Shown: one piece after another, positions 11,458 to 24,322 of the stretch | How the letters are laid out: each line of letters begins with the position of its first letter | Position numbering within the stretch: position 1 is the first letter of the stretch | Program-made: the position numbers and the translations under genes | The notes under the pieces: model-generated | Seen by the model: the letters and a program-made list of their open reading frames with translations, nothing else | What the model was told of the DNA's origin: nothing | Databases searched by the model: none | Source: an uncultured Flavobacteriaceae bacterium | GTDB taxonomy: Bacteria; Bacteroidota; Bacteroidia; Flavobacteriales; Flavobacteriaceae | DNA: 64,000 nt | Reading direction: 5' to 3' | NCBI GenBank assembly: GCA_947494715.1 | Contig: CANLWG010000007.1 | Location: 1-64,000 of the forward strand

Positions 11458-12303
11458 TTAATTCAGGGCTATGTTATCTATGAGCCGAACATTGTTGGCA
11501 TAAACGGCCATAAAGGCCCTGTATTTTCCATTATCCTGTTTTCTTTTGATGGGCATTAAGGTCTCCACATCCACTATTTCTATATATTCCAACTTTAAAT
11601 ATGGATGCCCTTTAAATTGATTTTTGACCCAATCCACTATAGATTTAGCACTTTCCGTGCCAAATTTCTTTTTGGCAGTCTCCAGTGTTTTATAGATAAG
11701 ACCTGCTTCTTTTCTAAGAGTAGTGGAGAGTCTTTTATTCCGTGAACTCATAGCAAGCCCATTAGGTTCCCTGACAATAGGACAGCCTATTATGTCTACC
11801 GGGATGTCCTTGATTTCCACCAGTTTTTTTATAATTTGTAATTGCTGAAAGTCTTTTTCCCCAAAGTAGGCCTTATCAGGATTTATCAATTTCAATAAGG
11901 TTTCTACCACCGTACCTACTCCGTTAAAATGGCCTTCCCTAAAAGCCCCTTCCATTACTTTGTCCAAACCATCGAACTGATAGGGTACAGAGGTAACCCC
12001 ATTCGGATACATCTCCTCAACGGAGGGAGCAAAAACAATGATTTTACCAGAAAGTTTTTCCAAAATTTGGATGTCACCAATTAGACTTTGGGGGTATTTT
12101 TTCAAATCTTCCAGGTTGTTGAATTGGGTGGGGTTAATGAAAATACTGACTATGGTGGTGTCGTTTTCGGAAATCGCTCTATGGACTAACGCAACATGGC
12201 CGCGGTGCAAAGCTCCCATGGTTGGGACAAGCCCAAGGGACTTCTCATTGCCAAATGACGAAAGATGTGATTTGAGCTCTTTTTCAGTTTTGATTACTAG
12301 CAT
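11458..12303 (-). CDS. panC: Pantothenate synthetase PanC
   Basis: ATP-dependent ligase that joins pantoate to beta-alanine. The class-I tRNA-synthetase-like nucleotide site is visible as VPTMGALHRGH near the N-terminus, followed by FINPTQFNNLEDLKKYP, YFGEKDFQQLQII and the KMSKS-like MSSRNKRL. I placed the start at the ATG at 12303 (MLVIKTEKELK), which gives 281 residues, the usual length. A longer frame to 12378 only adds a hydrophobic, non-conserved stretch that overlaps the divergent promoter. First gene of the leftward panCD operon. Confidence 0.96.
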   Translation of the reverse strand: MLVIKTEKELKSHLSSFGNEKSLGLVPTMGALHRGHVALVHRAISENDTTIVSIFINPTQFNNLEDLKKYPQSLIGDIQILEKLSGKIIVFAPSVEEMYPNGVTSVPYQFDGLDKVMEGAFREGHFNGVGTVVETLLKLINPDKAYFGEKDFQQLQIIKKLVEIKDIPVDIIGCPIVREPNGLAMSSRNKRLSTTLRKEAGLIYKTLETAKKKFGTESAKSIVDWVKNQFKGHPYLKLEYIEIVDVETLMPIKRKQDNGKYRAFMAVYANNVRLIDNIALN

Positions 12304-12363
12304 TGTCTTTGCGCTAAAGGCCAGCAAACTTACTATAATTACGGCTAATCTGCATAATTTTTG

Positions 12364-12371
12364 TAATTTTG
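12364..12371 (+). promoter_or_regulatory. Bacteroidota -7 element TAATTTTG
   Basis: TAATTTTG fits the TAnnTTTG -7 consensus and lies 36 bp before the glycogen-synthase-like gene, in the divergent gap with panC. No good -33 box is seen. Confidence 0.45.
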
Positions 12372-12407
12372 CAGCCACTCTTGTCCGATAAATAAAATAC
12401 AGCTTTT

Positions 12408-13217
12408 ATGAATGGTAAAAAGATATTGTTTGTATCTTCAGAATTAGTCCCCTACCTACCAGAGAACGAAGTTTCCCTAATGTCTTACGAAGCACCAAGG
12501 ATGGTCAACAGCAAAGGTGGCCAAATACGTATTTTCATGCCAAGGTACGGTAATATCAACGAGCGTAGACATCAATTGCATGAAGTGATACGATTGTCCG
12601 GTATGAATTTGGTAATCAACGATATGGATATGCCTTTGATCATAAAAGTGGCTTCCATTCCAAGAGAGAGGATTCAGGTATATTTTATTGACAATGACGA
12701 ATATTTTAAACGAAAATCTACCTTTACCGATGAGGACGGCAATCTTTTTCCAGATAATGACCAACGTGCTATCTTCTTTGCCAAAGGGGTGGTCGAGACC
12801 GTCAAGAAACTAAATTGGTCCCCGGACATTATCCATGTGCATGGTTGGATGGCTTCTTTATTGCCACTTTATCTCAGGGAGTACTATGCCGATGAACCTC
12901 TATTTGCGGACAGTAAAATAGTAACATCGGTCTATGGCAGAAGTTTCGAGGGTAAATTAGATGAGAGCATGATTAAGAAAATTACCTTTGATGGCGTACC
13001 AGAGGAGAATATCAATGCTTTGGAAACTCCCAACTATAATAATTTGTTAAAAGTGGCGGTAGATTATTCGGATGCCGTTATTTTAGCCGCGGAAGAAATT
13101 CCAGAAGATTTACTGAATCACATTTCCAACCTTCAAAAACCCGTGTTACCTTATGTTTCCTTGCAAGAATTTGAAGAAGCATATGCTAATTTTTATAACA
13201 CACAAGTTTTAAAGTAA
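12408..13217 (+). CDS. Glycogen/starch-synthase-like protein, N-terminal domain only
   Basis: A 269-residue protein that matches only the N-terminal (acceptor) Rossmann domain of GT5 glycogen synthases: KKILFVSSELVPY, IRIFMPRYGNINERRHQ, NDQRAIFFAKGVVE, SPDIIHVHGWMASLLPLYL. The C-terminal sugar-nucleotide domain is missing and the stop is followed within 6 bp by the next gene. The KxGGLADV loop that binds ADP-glucose in true synthases is replaced by PENEVSLMSYEAPRM. It is therefore unlikely to be a glycogen synthase on its own. It is divergent from panC and probably co-transcribed with the DUF4270 gene. Function unknown. Confidence 0.85.
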   Translation: MNGKKILFVSSELVPYLPENEVSLMSYEAPRMVNSKGGQIRIFMPRYGNINERRHQLHEVIRLSGMNLVINDMDMPLIIKVASIPRERIQVYFIDNDEYFKRKSTFTDEDGNLFPDNDQRAIFFAKGVVETVKKLNWSPDIIHVHGWMASLLPLYLREYYADEPLFADSKIVTSVYGRSFEGKLDESMIKKITFDGVPEENINALETPNYNNLLKVAVDYSDAVILAAEEIPEDLLNHISNLQKPVLPYVSLQEFEEAYANFYNTQVLK

Positions 13218-13223
13218 TCCTAA

Positions 13224-15119
<1,896 letters not shown>

Positions 15120-15294
15120 TATCAAGAGGTTGCCTTTATACCATAAATTCTGCCTCTATTAAGCAAATTTTTCTTTCCCCCCATACCACATAAAGAGATT
15201 ATACGTTTTATATCCAAAAAGTGGTGAAATTTAATGACATCGCATTAGATTTGCCTAATACTCAAAATTATCTTATTAAATACCTTTTTTAATT

Positions 15295-17142
15295 ATGTGT
15301 GGAATAGTTGGTTATATAGGACACCGGGATGCATATCCCATTATTGTAAAGGGCTTACAACGTTTGGAATATAGGGGATATGATAGTGCGGGGATTGCAT
15401 TGTATGATGGTACTTCAATAAATCTTTCCAAAACCAAGGGTAAGGTCGAAGACCTTAAAAATAAGGCAGAAAAAGGGATTTCCTTAACCGGGAACCTTGG
15501 AGTAGGCCATACACGGTGGGCTACTCATGGGGTACCCAACGATGTAAATTCCCACCCCCATTATTCCAACTCAGGTGACCTCGTAATCATCCACAACGGG
15601 ATTATCGAGAATTATGAATCCATTAAAAAGGAGTTGACAAAAAGGGGTTACACCTTTAAATCGGATACGGACACTGAAGTTTTGGTTAATCTTATTGAGG
15701 AGGTAAAGAAGACCGAAGAGGTAAAACTGGGACAAGCCGTTCAAATTGCTTTGAATCAGGTGGTCGGGGCGTATGCCATTGCAGTCTTTGACAAACAAAA
15801 GCCAGATGAAATTGTAGTGGCCAAGTTAGGGAGCCCTTTGGCTATAGGAATTGGTGAAAATGAGTTTTTCATCGCTTCGGATGCCTCCCCCTTCATAGAG
15901 TTTACCAATAACGCCGTATACTTGGAAGATCAGGAGATGGCTATAGTTCGTTTGGGCAAGGAAATCAAATTACGTAAAATCAAGGATGATGCCATAGCAT
16001 ATCCTAAGATTTTGGAACTACAATTAAACTTGGAGCAAATTGAAAAAGGAGGCTATGACCATTTCATGCTGAAGGAGATTTACGAGCAGCCTCACGCCAT
16101 TTTGGATACGTATAGGGGAAGACTTCTCGCAGATCAAGGCATTATCCGCATGGCGGGAATAGATCAGCATCTGGAAAAATTTGTCAATGCCAACAGGATT
16201 ATTATCGTTGCTTGCGGAACTTCTTGGCATGCGGGGTTGGTAGCAGAATATATTTTTGAGGATTTGGCCAGAATTCCGGTCGAGGTGGAATACGCATCGG
16301 AATTTCGGTATCGGAATCCCGTAATTACGGACAAGGATGTACTTATTGCCATATCACAGTCCGGTGAAACCGCAGATACTTTGGCGGCCATAAAGCTGGC
16401 CAAGGAGAAAGGTGCTTTTGTCTTTGGTGTTTGTAATGTTGTAGGGTCATCTATTGCCAGGGAAACCGATGCAGGTGCCTATACGCATGCCGGACCTGAA
16501 ATAGGAGTTGCGTCGACCAAGGCTTTTACGACCCAGATTACCATTCTAACTTTAATGGCCCTTAAATTAGGTAAGGAAAAAGGAGAGTTTTCGGAATCAA
16601 AATTTCATGAATATTTAGCGGAATTGGAAAACATTCCTGCCAAAGTACAAATAGCCTTGGAATCCAATCCATTGATTGAAATTATTGCAGACGTATATAA
16701 AGATTCTAGCAATTGTCTTTATCTGGGCAGAGGTTACAACTTTCCCGTCGCTCTCGAAGGAGCATTAAAACTGAAGGAAATAAGTTATATACATGCGGAA
16801 GGTTATCCTGCTGCGGAAATGAAACACGGCCCTATTGCCTTGATCGATGAGCAAATGCCTGTAATAGTAATAGCAACGAATAAAGGGCATTATGAAAAAG
16901 TGGTAAGTAATATTCAAGAAATAAAATCAAGAAAAGGTATGATTATCGCTGTGGTCACCGAAGGCGATGAGCAGGTTACGGAATTGGCAGATCATGTAGT
17001 AGAGATTCCGGAAACAATAGAAAGCCTCACGCCATTATTGACCACAATACCCTTACAACTTTTGTCCTACCACATAGCTGTCATGCGAAATTGTAATGTA
17101 GATCAGCCACGTAATTTGGCGAAATCCGTTACTGTTGAATGA
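15295..17142 (+). CDS. glmS: Glutamine-fructose-6-phosphate aminotransferase GlmS
   Basis: Makes glucosamine-6-phosphate from fructose-6-phosphate and glutamine, the first step to UDP-GlcNAc for peptidoglycan and LPS. The 615 residues include an N-terminal class-II glutaminase with nucleophile C2 (MCGIVGYIG) and two C-terminal SIS isomerase domains (ISQSGETADTLAAIKLAKEKG; YLGRGYNFPVALEGALKLKE). The end DQPRNLAKSVTVE is the family signature. The 175-bp leader (15120-15294) shows no recognisable ribozyme or other gene. Confidence 0.98.
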   Translation: MCGIVGYIGHRDAYPIIVKGLQRLEYRGYDSAGIALYDGTSINLSKTKGKVEDLKNKAEKGISLTGNLGVGHTRWATHGVPNDVNSHPHYSNSGDLVIIHNGIIENYESIKKELTKRGYTFKSDTDTEVLVNLIEEVKKTEEVKLGQAVQIALNQVVGAYAIAVFDKQKPDEIVVAKLGSPLAIGIGENEFFIASDASPFIEFTNNAVYLEDQEMAIVRLGKEIKLRKIKDDAIAYPKILELQLNLEQIEKGGYDHFMLKEIYEQPHAILDTYRGRLLADQGIIRMAGIDQHLEKFVNANRIIIVACGTSWHAGLVAEYIFEDLARIPVEVEYASEFRYRNPVITDKDVLIAISQSGETADTLAAIKLAKEKGAFVFGVCNVVGSSIARETDAGAYTHAGPEIGVASTKAFTTQITILTLMALKLGKEKGEFSESKFHEYLAELENIPAKVQIALESNPLIEIIADVYKDSSNCLYLGRGYNFPVALEGALKLKEISYIHAEGYPAAEMKHGPIALIDEQMPVIVIATNKGHYEKVVSNIQEIKSRKGMIIAVVTEGDEQVTELADHVVEIPETIESLTPLLTTIPLQLLSYHIAVMRNCNVDQPRNLAKSVTVE

Positions 17143-17163
17143 TGGATTTGACAAAGAATATCT

Positions 17164-17197
17164 AAAAAAGGCCACGGACAATTTCCGTGGCCTTTTT
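17164..17197 (+). terminator. Terminator of glmS
   Basis: Stem GGCCACGGA/TCCGTGGCC with a 5-base loop, preceded by AAAAAA and followed by TTTTT, 22 bp after the glmS stop. Confidence 0.93.
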
Positions 17198-17340
17198 CTT
17201 TTCAAATTATTGATTTCCTATTTTTTTCAATACTTTTTTATAATTATTATACTATGCATGCATAATTTTTTCCATTTTATGGGTGTTCCTTTGTAAAAAT
17301 CTGTATCTTGCCCTACGAACTAATTTAACTCAAAGTTAAC

Positions 17341-20100
17341 ATGAGAACAACACTATTGTTATCCATGCTGATGCTTGTGACGGTTGGTTTCTCACAAACA
17401 ACGGTGAATGGAAAAGTGGTAGATCAGAACAATCAACCTATACCTGGAGCCAATGTGGTTATTGTTGACAAGACAATAGGCACCGTCACGGATTTTGATG
17501 GGTTTTTTACTTTGGAAACATCTGAAGTCCCCCCTTTTCAGTTAAGAATTACGAGTTTAGGATATTCCGATGAGTCCACAAACGTTGCGGAAAATAACCA
17601 GACGTTGACTATTGTACTTTCGGAGACTCAGACTTTTTTGGATGAGGTGGTCATCTCCGCTTCCAGAACGCCGGAACGTATTTTCGAATCCCCCGTATCG
17701 GTAGAGCGTTTTGGAATAAAGGATATCAAAAACGCTTCGGCAGCCTCATTTTATGGCGGACTTGAAAATTTAAAAGGTGTGGATATCAACACCAGTAGCT
17801 TGACTTTTCAATCCCTGAATACTAGAGGTTTTGCCGCAGTGGATAATTCTAGGTTCGTACAATTGGTTGATGGTATGGACAATTCTTCCCCCGCATTGAA
17901 TTTCGCTTTGGGAAATTTGGTAGGAATGAACGAACTGGATGTGCAAAGTGTGGAGATATTGCCAGGAGCCTCTTCGGCATTATATGGAGCTAATGCCTTC
18001 AACGGTATTCTATTCATGAGAAGTAAGAGTCCTTTTGATTTTCAAGGTATAAGCGTTTATGGGAAAACCGGATGGACCTCTCAGGAAGCGGCCGGAGACA
18101 ATTCATACTATGATATTGGTATAAGAGTGGCCCATGCATTTAACGATAAATTTGCGGTAAAGGCCAATTTCTCCATTTTAGAAGGTACGGACTGGTTTGC
18201 GGTAAATGAAGAAGATTTAAGCATTCCTGGAGCAAACAGAAGTAATCCGGCGTATAACGGATTGAATGTTTTTGGTGATGAGGTTGCAGCACCCATAGAT
18301 TTTGATGCTGCCACCGGATTTCCATCCGGAACCTTAGGTTCAGCTGTGGTTTCCAGGACCGGTTATGCGGAACAGGATTTAACTGATTATGGTGCCCAGA
18401 GCGTCAAGTTTGATGGGGCACTGCATTACAGGCCATTTGGAGACGATTTTGAAATTATCTATAATGGTAGGATAGGTCGCGGTTCCACTATTTTTCACGG
18501 AGCTAGTAGATACTACATTGATGACTTCAGACTACAACAGCACAAGTTGGAGTTCAAGAACAATAACTTTTTTGTAAGAGGATACATTACCTCGGAAAAT
18601 GCAGGGAATTCCTATGACATGCGTTTTACGGGAATAAACGTTAACAACAGGTGGAAGTCCAATGCACAATGGTTTGGGGATTATGTAGCTGCCTTCGCCG
18701 GAGCCAAATTAGGTGTAGGAACAGGGGTACTGCTAGATGATGAAGCGGCCCATGCCGCAGCACGGCAAGCAGCGGATACCGGAAGATTGATTCCCGGAAC
18801 TCCCCAATTTCAAAATGCGTTCAATGCCGTAATTTCTGATGGGGACTTGGCTACTGGGTCACGCTTCATTGATAATACGAAACTGAGCCATATCGATGCA
18901 AATTACAATTTTAGTCATTTGACAAAGGATTTCGCCGATATTCAAATAGGTGGATCGTTTAGGGAGTACGTACTCAATTCGCAAGGAACAATTTTTACGG
19001 ATTTGGATGGCTCCATTCCGTATCAGGAATTTGGATTGTACACTCAAATCCAAAAACAATTTTTAGACGAAAGGCTAAAGTTCACCGGTTCCATTCGATA
19101 TGATAAGAATGAATTTTTTGATGGTTTCCTATCGCCCAGAGCTTCACTGGCCTATACTGCCGGATCCAAAAGAAACCATAACTTCCGAGCCTCCTTTCAA
19201 ACTGGTTTTCGTAACCCCACTACTCAGGACCTGTTTATTGGGTTGAATTTGGGGAACGTAATATTGGTAGGTTCGGCATCGGACAATTTGGAAAAACGTA
19301 CATTTTCGGTAGCCAACAACAATACAGGAAATACTGGAGTTTTTGTACCTAGGGACACCTATGAAAACTCTTTTTCAAAAAGTTCGGTAAATGCCTTTAC
19401 AGCTTCCAACTTTACGGACACCTCATTGTTGGAAGCAGGTAATCCCGACCCCATAAAACCAGAACAAGTTTCCGCTTTTGAATTAGGCTATCGCGGGCAG
19501 ATCGGAAAATTCACTATTGATTTGAGCGGATATTACAATACGTTCCAGGATTTTATAGCTACCGAAAGGGTAATCGTAGCGTTCTCCAAGGATGAGACCA
19601 ACCTGCAAGCATCCGCTGCAGATATAAGAAATGGAGATAGCCAAGAATTTCAGGCCTATACTAATTCCACTGCGGATGTAAACTCGTATGGTGCTACTTT
19701 AGGAGTAAACACAAGGGTTCTCGGTAACTTTGATCTGGGAGTAAACTACACTTATGCGGATTTTGATTTTGACGAAGCGTCCGACCCGGACTTTAGACCT
19801 AGCTTTAATACACCTAAGCATAAAGTAAAAGCATCTTTTGGAAACGAAGAGTTATTCAAAAACTTTGGATTTAATGTAAATTACAGATGGAGCGATGCTT
19901 TTTTCTGGCAGGCTTCTTTTGCGGATGGGGATGTCCCGGCATATACCGTTTTGGATGCCCAAATCAATTATTCAATACCAAAAATAAAATCGGTTTTCAA
20001 AATTGGGGGATCTAACCTCTTGGCAAACGAATATTTCACTGCTGTGGGTACTGGGCTTGTTGGATCCATTTATTACCTTTCTTGGACGATAAACCCATAA
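17341..20100 (+). CDS. TonB-dependent receptor with N-terminal carboxypeptidase-like domain
   Basis: A 919-residue TonB-dependent receptor. It has a signal peptide (1-18), then a carboxypeptidase-D regulatory-like beta-sandwich (TTVNGKVVDQNNQPIPGANV, residues about 20-100), a plug (FLDEVVISASRTPERIFES; VEILPGASSALYGANAFNGI), and a long barrel ending in a terminal-strand NYSIPKIKSVFKIGGSN and IYYLSWTINP. It stands alone with its own terminator and no SusD-type partner. The ligand is unknown. The 198-bp upstream gap (17143-17340) holds the glmS terminator and probably its promoter. Confidence 0.95.
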   Translation: MRTTLLLSMLMLVTVGFSQTTVNGKVVDQNNQPIPGANVVIVDKTIGTVTDFDGFFTLETSEVPPFQLRITSLGYSDESTNVAENNQTLTIVLSETQTFLDEVVISASRTPERIFESPVSVERFGIKDIKNASAASFYGGLENLKGVDINTSSLTFQSLNTRGFAAVDNSRFVQLVDGMDNSSPALNFALGNLVGMNELDVQSVEILPGASSALYGANAFNGILFMRSKSPFDFQGISVYGKTGWTSQEAAGDNSYYDIGIRVAHAFNDKFAVKANFSILEGTDWFAVNEEDLSIPGANRSNPAYNGLNVFGDEVAAPIDFDAATGFPSGTLGSAVVSRTGYAEQDLTDYGAQSVKFDGALHYRPFGDDFEIIYNGRIGRGSTIFHGASRYYIDDFRLQQHKLEFKNNNFFVRGYITSENAGNSYDMRFTGINVNNRWKSNAQWFGDYVAAFAGAKLGVGTGVLLDDEAAHAAARQAADTGRLIPGTPQFQNAFNAVISDGDLATGSRFIDNTKLSHIDANYNFSHLTKDFADIQIGGSFREYVLNSQGTIFTDLDGSIPYQEFGLYTQIQKQFLDERLKFTGSIRYDKNEFFDGFLSPRASLAYTAGSKRNHNFRASFQTGFRNPTTQDLFIGLNLGNVILVGSASDNLEKRTFSVANNNTGNTGVFVPRDTYENSFSKSSVNAFTASNFTDTSLLEAGNPDPIKPEQVSAFELGYRGQIGKFTIDLSGYYNTFQDFIATERVIVAFSKDETNLQASAADIRNGDSQEFQAYTNSTADVNSYGATLGVNTRVLGNFDLGVNYTYADFDFDEASDPDFRPSFNTPKHKVKASFGNEELFKNFGFNVNYRWSDAFFWQASFADGDVPAYTVLDAQINYSIPKIKSVFKIGGSNLLANEYFTAVGTGLVGSIYYLSWTINP

Positions 20101-20122
20101 CTTTCGGATAAAAATACATGAT

Positions 20123-20153
20123 AAAAAAGGGTGTCTACGGACACCCTTTTTTT
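20123..20153 (+). terminator. Terminator after the TonB receptor
   Basis: Stem GGGTGTC/GACACCC with tetraloop TACG, flanked by a run of A and a run of seven T, 23 bp after the receptor stop. Confidence 0.93.
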
Positions 20154-20176
20154 GACCAAAAAACAGCAAGAAGAAG

Positions 20177-20207
20177 TTTTCAATTTAAACGGAATACTAT
20201 ATCTTTG
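20177..20207 (+). promoter_or_regulatory. Promoter of atpDC
   Basis: A -7 element TATCTTTG at 20200-20207 matches the Bacteroidota consensus, with a TTTT -33-like element at 20177-20180 spaced by 19 bp. The start of atpD is 62 bp downstream. Confidence 0.6.
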
Positions 20208-20266
20208 CAGCCTGAAAAACATAGGCCTTGTACAGCCATCTCTAACCCTAATGCATAAACATATAA

Positions 20267-21778
<1,512 letters not shown>

Positions 21779-21863
21779 ACCAAGCTTCGCTCGGTAGATT
21801 CCAAAATTTAATTCCCAAATTCCAATATGGAGTTTGATATTTGTAATTTGAGATTTACACCGT

Positions 21864-22142
21864 ATGTATTTAGAAATCGTATCTCCTGAAGCTACATTAT
21901 TCGCCGGGGAAGTCGTTTCGGTAACTGTACCGGGCATCAATGGGGAATTCCAAATGTTGGCGGATCACGCACCTATCGTTTCATTACTTCAACAGGGGCA
22001 TGTAAAAGTTGATGGCAATGTGGTCATCGATGAATCTTATCAAGATAAGTTTACCAAGGACGCCACCGGGAAGACCGTTCTTCCCATTAAAAGTGGTACG
22101 GTTGAAATGAAAGATAACAAGGTTATCGTTTTGGCGGATTAA
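21864..22142 (+). CDS. atpC: ATP synthase F1 subunit epsilon, short form
   Basis: Epsilon subunit of F1, 92 residues. It matches the N-terminal beta-sandwich (MYLEIVSPEATLFAGEVVSV; VPGINGEFQMLADHAPIVSLL) that contacts gamma and the c-ring. The C-terminal helical hairpin that inhibits ATP hydrolysis in the 130-140 residue proteins of other phyla is absent; short forms are known in Bacteroidota. It lies 85 bp after atpD. The spacer is AT-rich and contains repeated AATTCC/TTTGAnATTT-like words but no gene. Confidence 0.93.
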   Translation: MYLEIVSPEATLFAGEVVSVTVPGINGEFQMLADHAPIVSLLQQGHVKVDGNVVIDESYQDKFTKDATGKTVLPIKSGTVEMKDNKVIVLAD

Positions 22143-22211
22143 GAAATCAATTCAATTTTCTCCTACCTAACAACTTATCAGAGTACGGCCGTCCAAAACA
22201 AAGAAGGATTT

Positions 22212-22742
22212 TTATTCGATCGAAATCAATTGCCATTCCTGATTGGTGGAACGATACGTTTTTAGATCCTTAAAACCTACTGCATAATGTGCTTTTAAGG
22301 AACGTTGGTTCTTCGTATCTACTTCAGTGATAATAGTGGGATAATCAGGGAACAATGCAGTTTTCATGGTTTGGTACAATTTTCGGAAAATACCCTTTTT
22401 ACGATAAGCCTTATGAACACATATTTGCCCCATGACCATATACTTTTGTTCCTCGGGGACTACTTTCTTAATTTCTCGGAACATGGGTTTTAAAACAGGT
22501 ACGGTTCCGGCAAATCTGGGATGCATACATAGGGCATAACCGATTACCGTATCTTTATCCTTTGCAATAATGTGCGGACAGACTTTATGCATCTCTTTTA
22601 ATAGGTCAAGGGAATGGGATACGGTTACAAAGCCTTCCCTATGTTTCTCTTCCATTGACAGGGACACAGGTAGGTTTTGTCTTTGGAGCTCTAAAATTTG
22701 AATCAGTTCATCTTCTTCTGAAGTCCTTTTGTAGATGACCAT
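22212..22742 (-). CDS. GNAT-family N-acetyltransferase
   Basis: A 176-residue Gcn5-related acetyltransferase. The acetyl-CoA-binding core is visible at about 100-150: MGQICVHKAYRKKGIFRKLY gives the beta4 strand and the R/Q-x-x-G-x-G/A-like loop (here RKKGIF), followed by IITEVDTKNQRSLKAHYAVGF. The substrate is unknown. It is divergent from bioF with 35 bp between the starts. Confidence 0.88.
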   Translation of the reverse strand: MVIYKRTSEEDELIQILELQRQNLPVSLSMEEKHREGFVTVSHSLDLLKEMHKVCPHIIAKDKDTVIGYALCMHPRFAGTVPVLKPMFREIKKVVPEEQKYMVMGQICVHKAYRKKGIFRKLYQTMKTALFPDYPTIITEVDTKNQRSLKAHYAVGFKDLKTYRSTNQEWQLISIE

Positions 22743-22777
22743 GTCAAGAAGTTTTAATAAAGGTAGTAAATTTGAAT

Positions 22778-23947
22778 ATGGTCAAACTTCCCCTAAAATT
22801 AAAGGCGAAACTTTTAAAAAGAAAGGAAGAAAGCTTCATCAGAAACTTAACAGAACCTTTGGACTTGGTGGATTTTACCTCCAACGATTATTTGGGGTTT
22901 GCCAGGGACAAAACCATTTTTTCAAAGGCTTCCGGGTTCCTTAAAAAAAAGGGGGTGGCATCAAATGGCGCTACCGGGTCTCGTTTACTTTCGGGCAATC
23001 ACAAATTGTATGTAGAATTGGAAGAAACCCTGGCCGAATTTCATGGGGTGTCTTCCGCAATGGTCTTTAGTTCAGGTTATGATGCCAATGTCGGTTTTTT
23101 TAGTTCGGTTCCCCAACGTGGCGATCTTGTCTTTTTTGATGAACTTATCCACGCTAGTATCCGGGACGGTATCAAAATGGGTAATGCCAAAAGCTATAAA
23201 TTCAAGCATAATGACCTGGAGGATTTAAGAAATAAGTGTAATTCCAAGCATGATCGAAGTACCAATGAAACACAGATTTATATCGTTACCGAATCGGTTT
23301 TCTCTATGGATGGAGACTCCCCTGATTTGAAAAAGTTTTCAAATTTTTGTATCCAAAACGGATTTAATCTTGTTGTTGACGAGGCACATGCAGTAGGCGT
23401 TTTTGGAGAAGAGGGTAAAGGCAAAGTTGATGAATTGGGACTTCAAGAGGAACTATTTGCGCGTATTATCACGTTTGGTAAGGCCCTGGGTTGTCATGGT
23501 GCTGCGATCCTAGGGAGTAGTGAATTAAAGGACTATTTGGTAAATTTTGCCCGAAGCTTTATCTATACCACGGCCTTACCACCACATTCGGTGGCAACGA
23601 TTATTGAAGTATACAATCATTTGGTGTCTTCTGAAGGAGCTGATGCTAGGCAAAGACTCATCGAGAATATTGCTTATTTTAAGGATATGGTATATGAGAA
23701 CGGGCTTAATTCCTTTTTTATCCCGAGCCGTTCGGCAATTCAGTGTTGCATACTACCGGGAAATCATCAAGTGAAGTCAATTGCCAAAAAAATGCAACAT
23801 ACTGGTTTTGACGTAAAACCGATTTTTTCCCCAACCGTTCCGAAAGGTAGGGAAAGGCTACGTTTCTGTTTACATAGTTTCAATACCAAGGAGGAAATTG
23901 AGAAGTGTCTGGAAATACTTTCCCATAATTTAAATGGTCATGGCTGA
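22778..23947 (+). CDS. bioF: 8-amino-7-oxononanoate synthase BioF-like
   Basis: PLP-dependent alpha-oxoamine synthase. Its position beside bioD and bioA points to the biotin step joining pimeloyl thioester and alanine. The 389 residues show the N-terminal DFTSNDYLGFARD, the substrate-site GATGSRLLSGNHKLYVELEE, the PLP aspartate in LVVDEAHAVGVFG, and the PLP lysine in ITFGKALGCHGAAI. I used the ATG at 22778; an in-frame TTG at 22772 is less likely. It overlaps the DUF2007 gene by 8 bp. Confidence 0.93.
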   Translation: MVKLPLKLKAKLLKRKEESFIRNLTEPLDLVDFTSNDYLGFARDKTIFSKASGFLKKKGVASNGATGSRLLSGNHKLYVELEETLAEFHGVSSAMVFSSGYDANVGFFSSVPQRGDLVFFDELIHASIRDGIKMGNAKSYKFKHNDLEDLRNKCNSKHDRSTNETQIYIVTESVFSMDGDSPDLKKFSNFCIQNGFNLVVDEAHAVGVFGEEGKGKVDELGLQEELFARIITFGKALGCHGAAILGSSELKDYLVNFARSFIYTTALPPHSVATIIEVYNHLVSSEGADARQRLIENIAYFKDMVYENGLNSFFIPSRSAIQCCILPGNHQVKSIAKKMQHTGFDVKPIFSPTVPKGRERLRFCLHSFNTKEEIEKCLEILSHNLNGHG

Positions 23948-24320
23948 GAAATTTTACACGTTGGCTTCCTTCGAATTTCCAGCGGATGTTCAAGTACTTA
24001 AAGGCAAATTGGAATCGGAGGGCATTCCCGTTTTTCTAAAAGATGAAAATACCTTGAATTCCGATCCATTTATCAGTAGTGCTATCGGTGGGGTAAGAGT
24101 ACAAGTATACAGCAAGGATAAAGAGAGGGCTAAAGCTATTTATGATGAAATCCGTTCCTACGCTCTGGATAAATATGGAAATCCTGTTATTTGTCCCAAT
24201 TGTAAGGCCCAAAAATCGGAAACCTATTATGAAGGAAAAGGTCTTTTTCACAAACTCTTTCCTTTTTTTGAAAAAAGAAAGTACAAATGCCTAAATTGTG
24301 GCATGATTACAAAACCTTAA
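23940..24320 (+). CDS. DUF2007-domain protein with C-terminal zinc ribbon
   Basis: A 126-residue cytoplasmic protein. The N-terminal half (YTLASFEFPADVQVLKGKLE to the VYSKDKERAKAIYDEI segment) matches the DUF2007 putative signal-transduction domain, a small PII-like fold. The C-terminus holds two CxxC pairs (CPNCKAQ and CLNCGM), a likely zinc ribbon. It is sandwiched in overlap between bioF and bioD, so it is co-translated with biotin genes; a role there is possible but not shown. An ATG at 23934 is the alternative start. Confidence 0.85.
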   Translation: MAEKFYTLASFEFPADVQVLKGKLESEGIPVFLKDENTLNSDPFISSAIGGVRVQVYSKDKERAKAIYDEIRSYALDKYGNPVICPNCKAQKSETYYEGKGLFHKLFPFFEKRKYKCLNCGMITKP

Positions 24321-24322
24321 GA

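Noticed and set aside
12304-12378. N-terminal extension of PanC
   Set aside because: The extension is hydrophobic and not family-like, and it overlaps the divergent promoter; the start at 12303 fits the usual length.
15120-15294. glmS ribozyme before glmS
   Set aside because: The conserved ribozyme core is not found, and the element is known from Firmicutes, not Bacteroidota.
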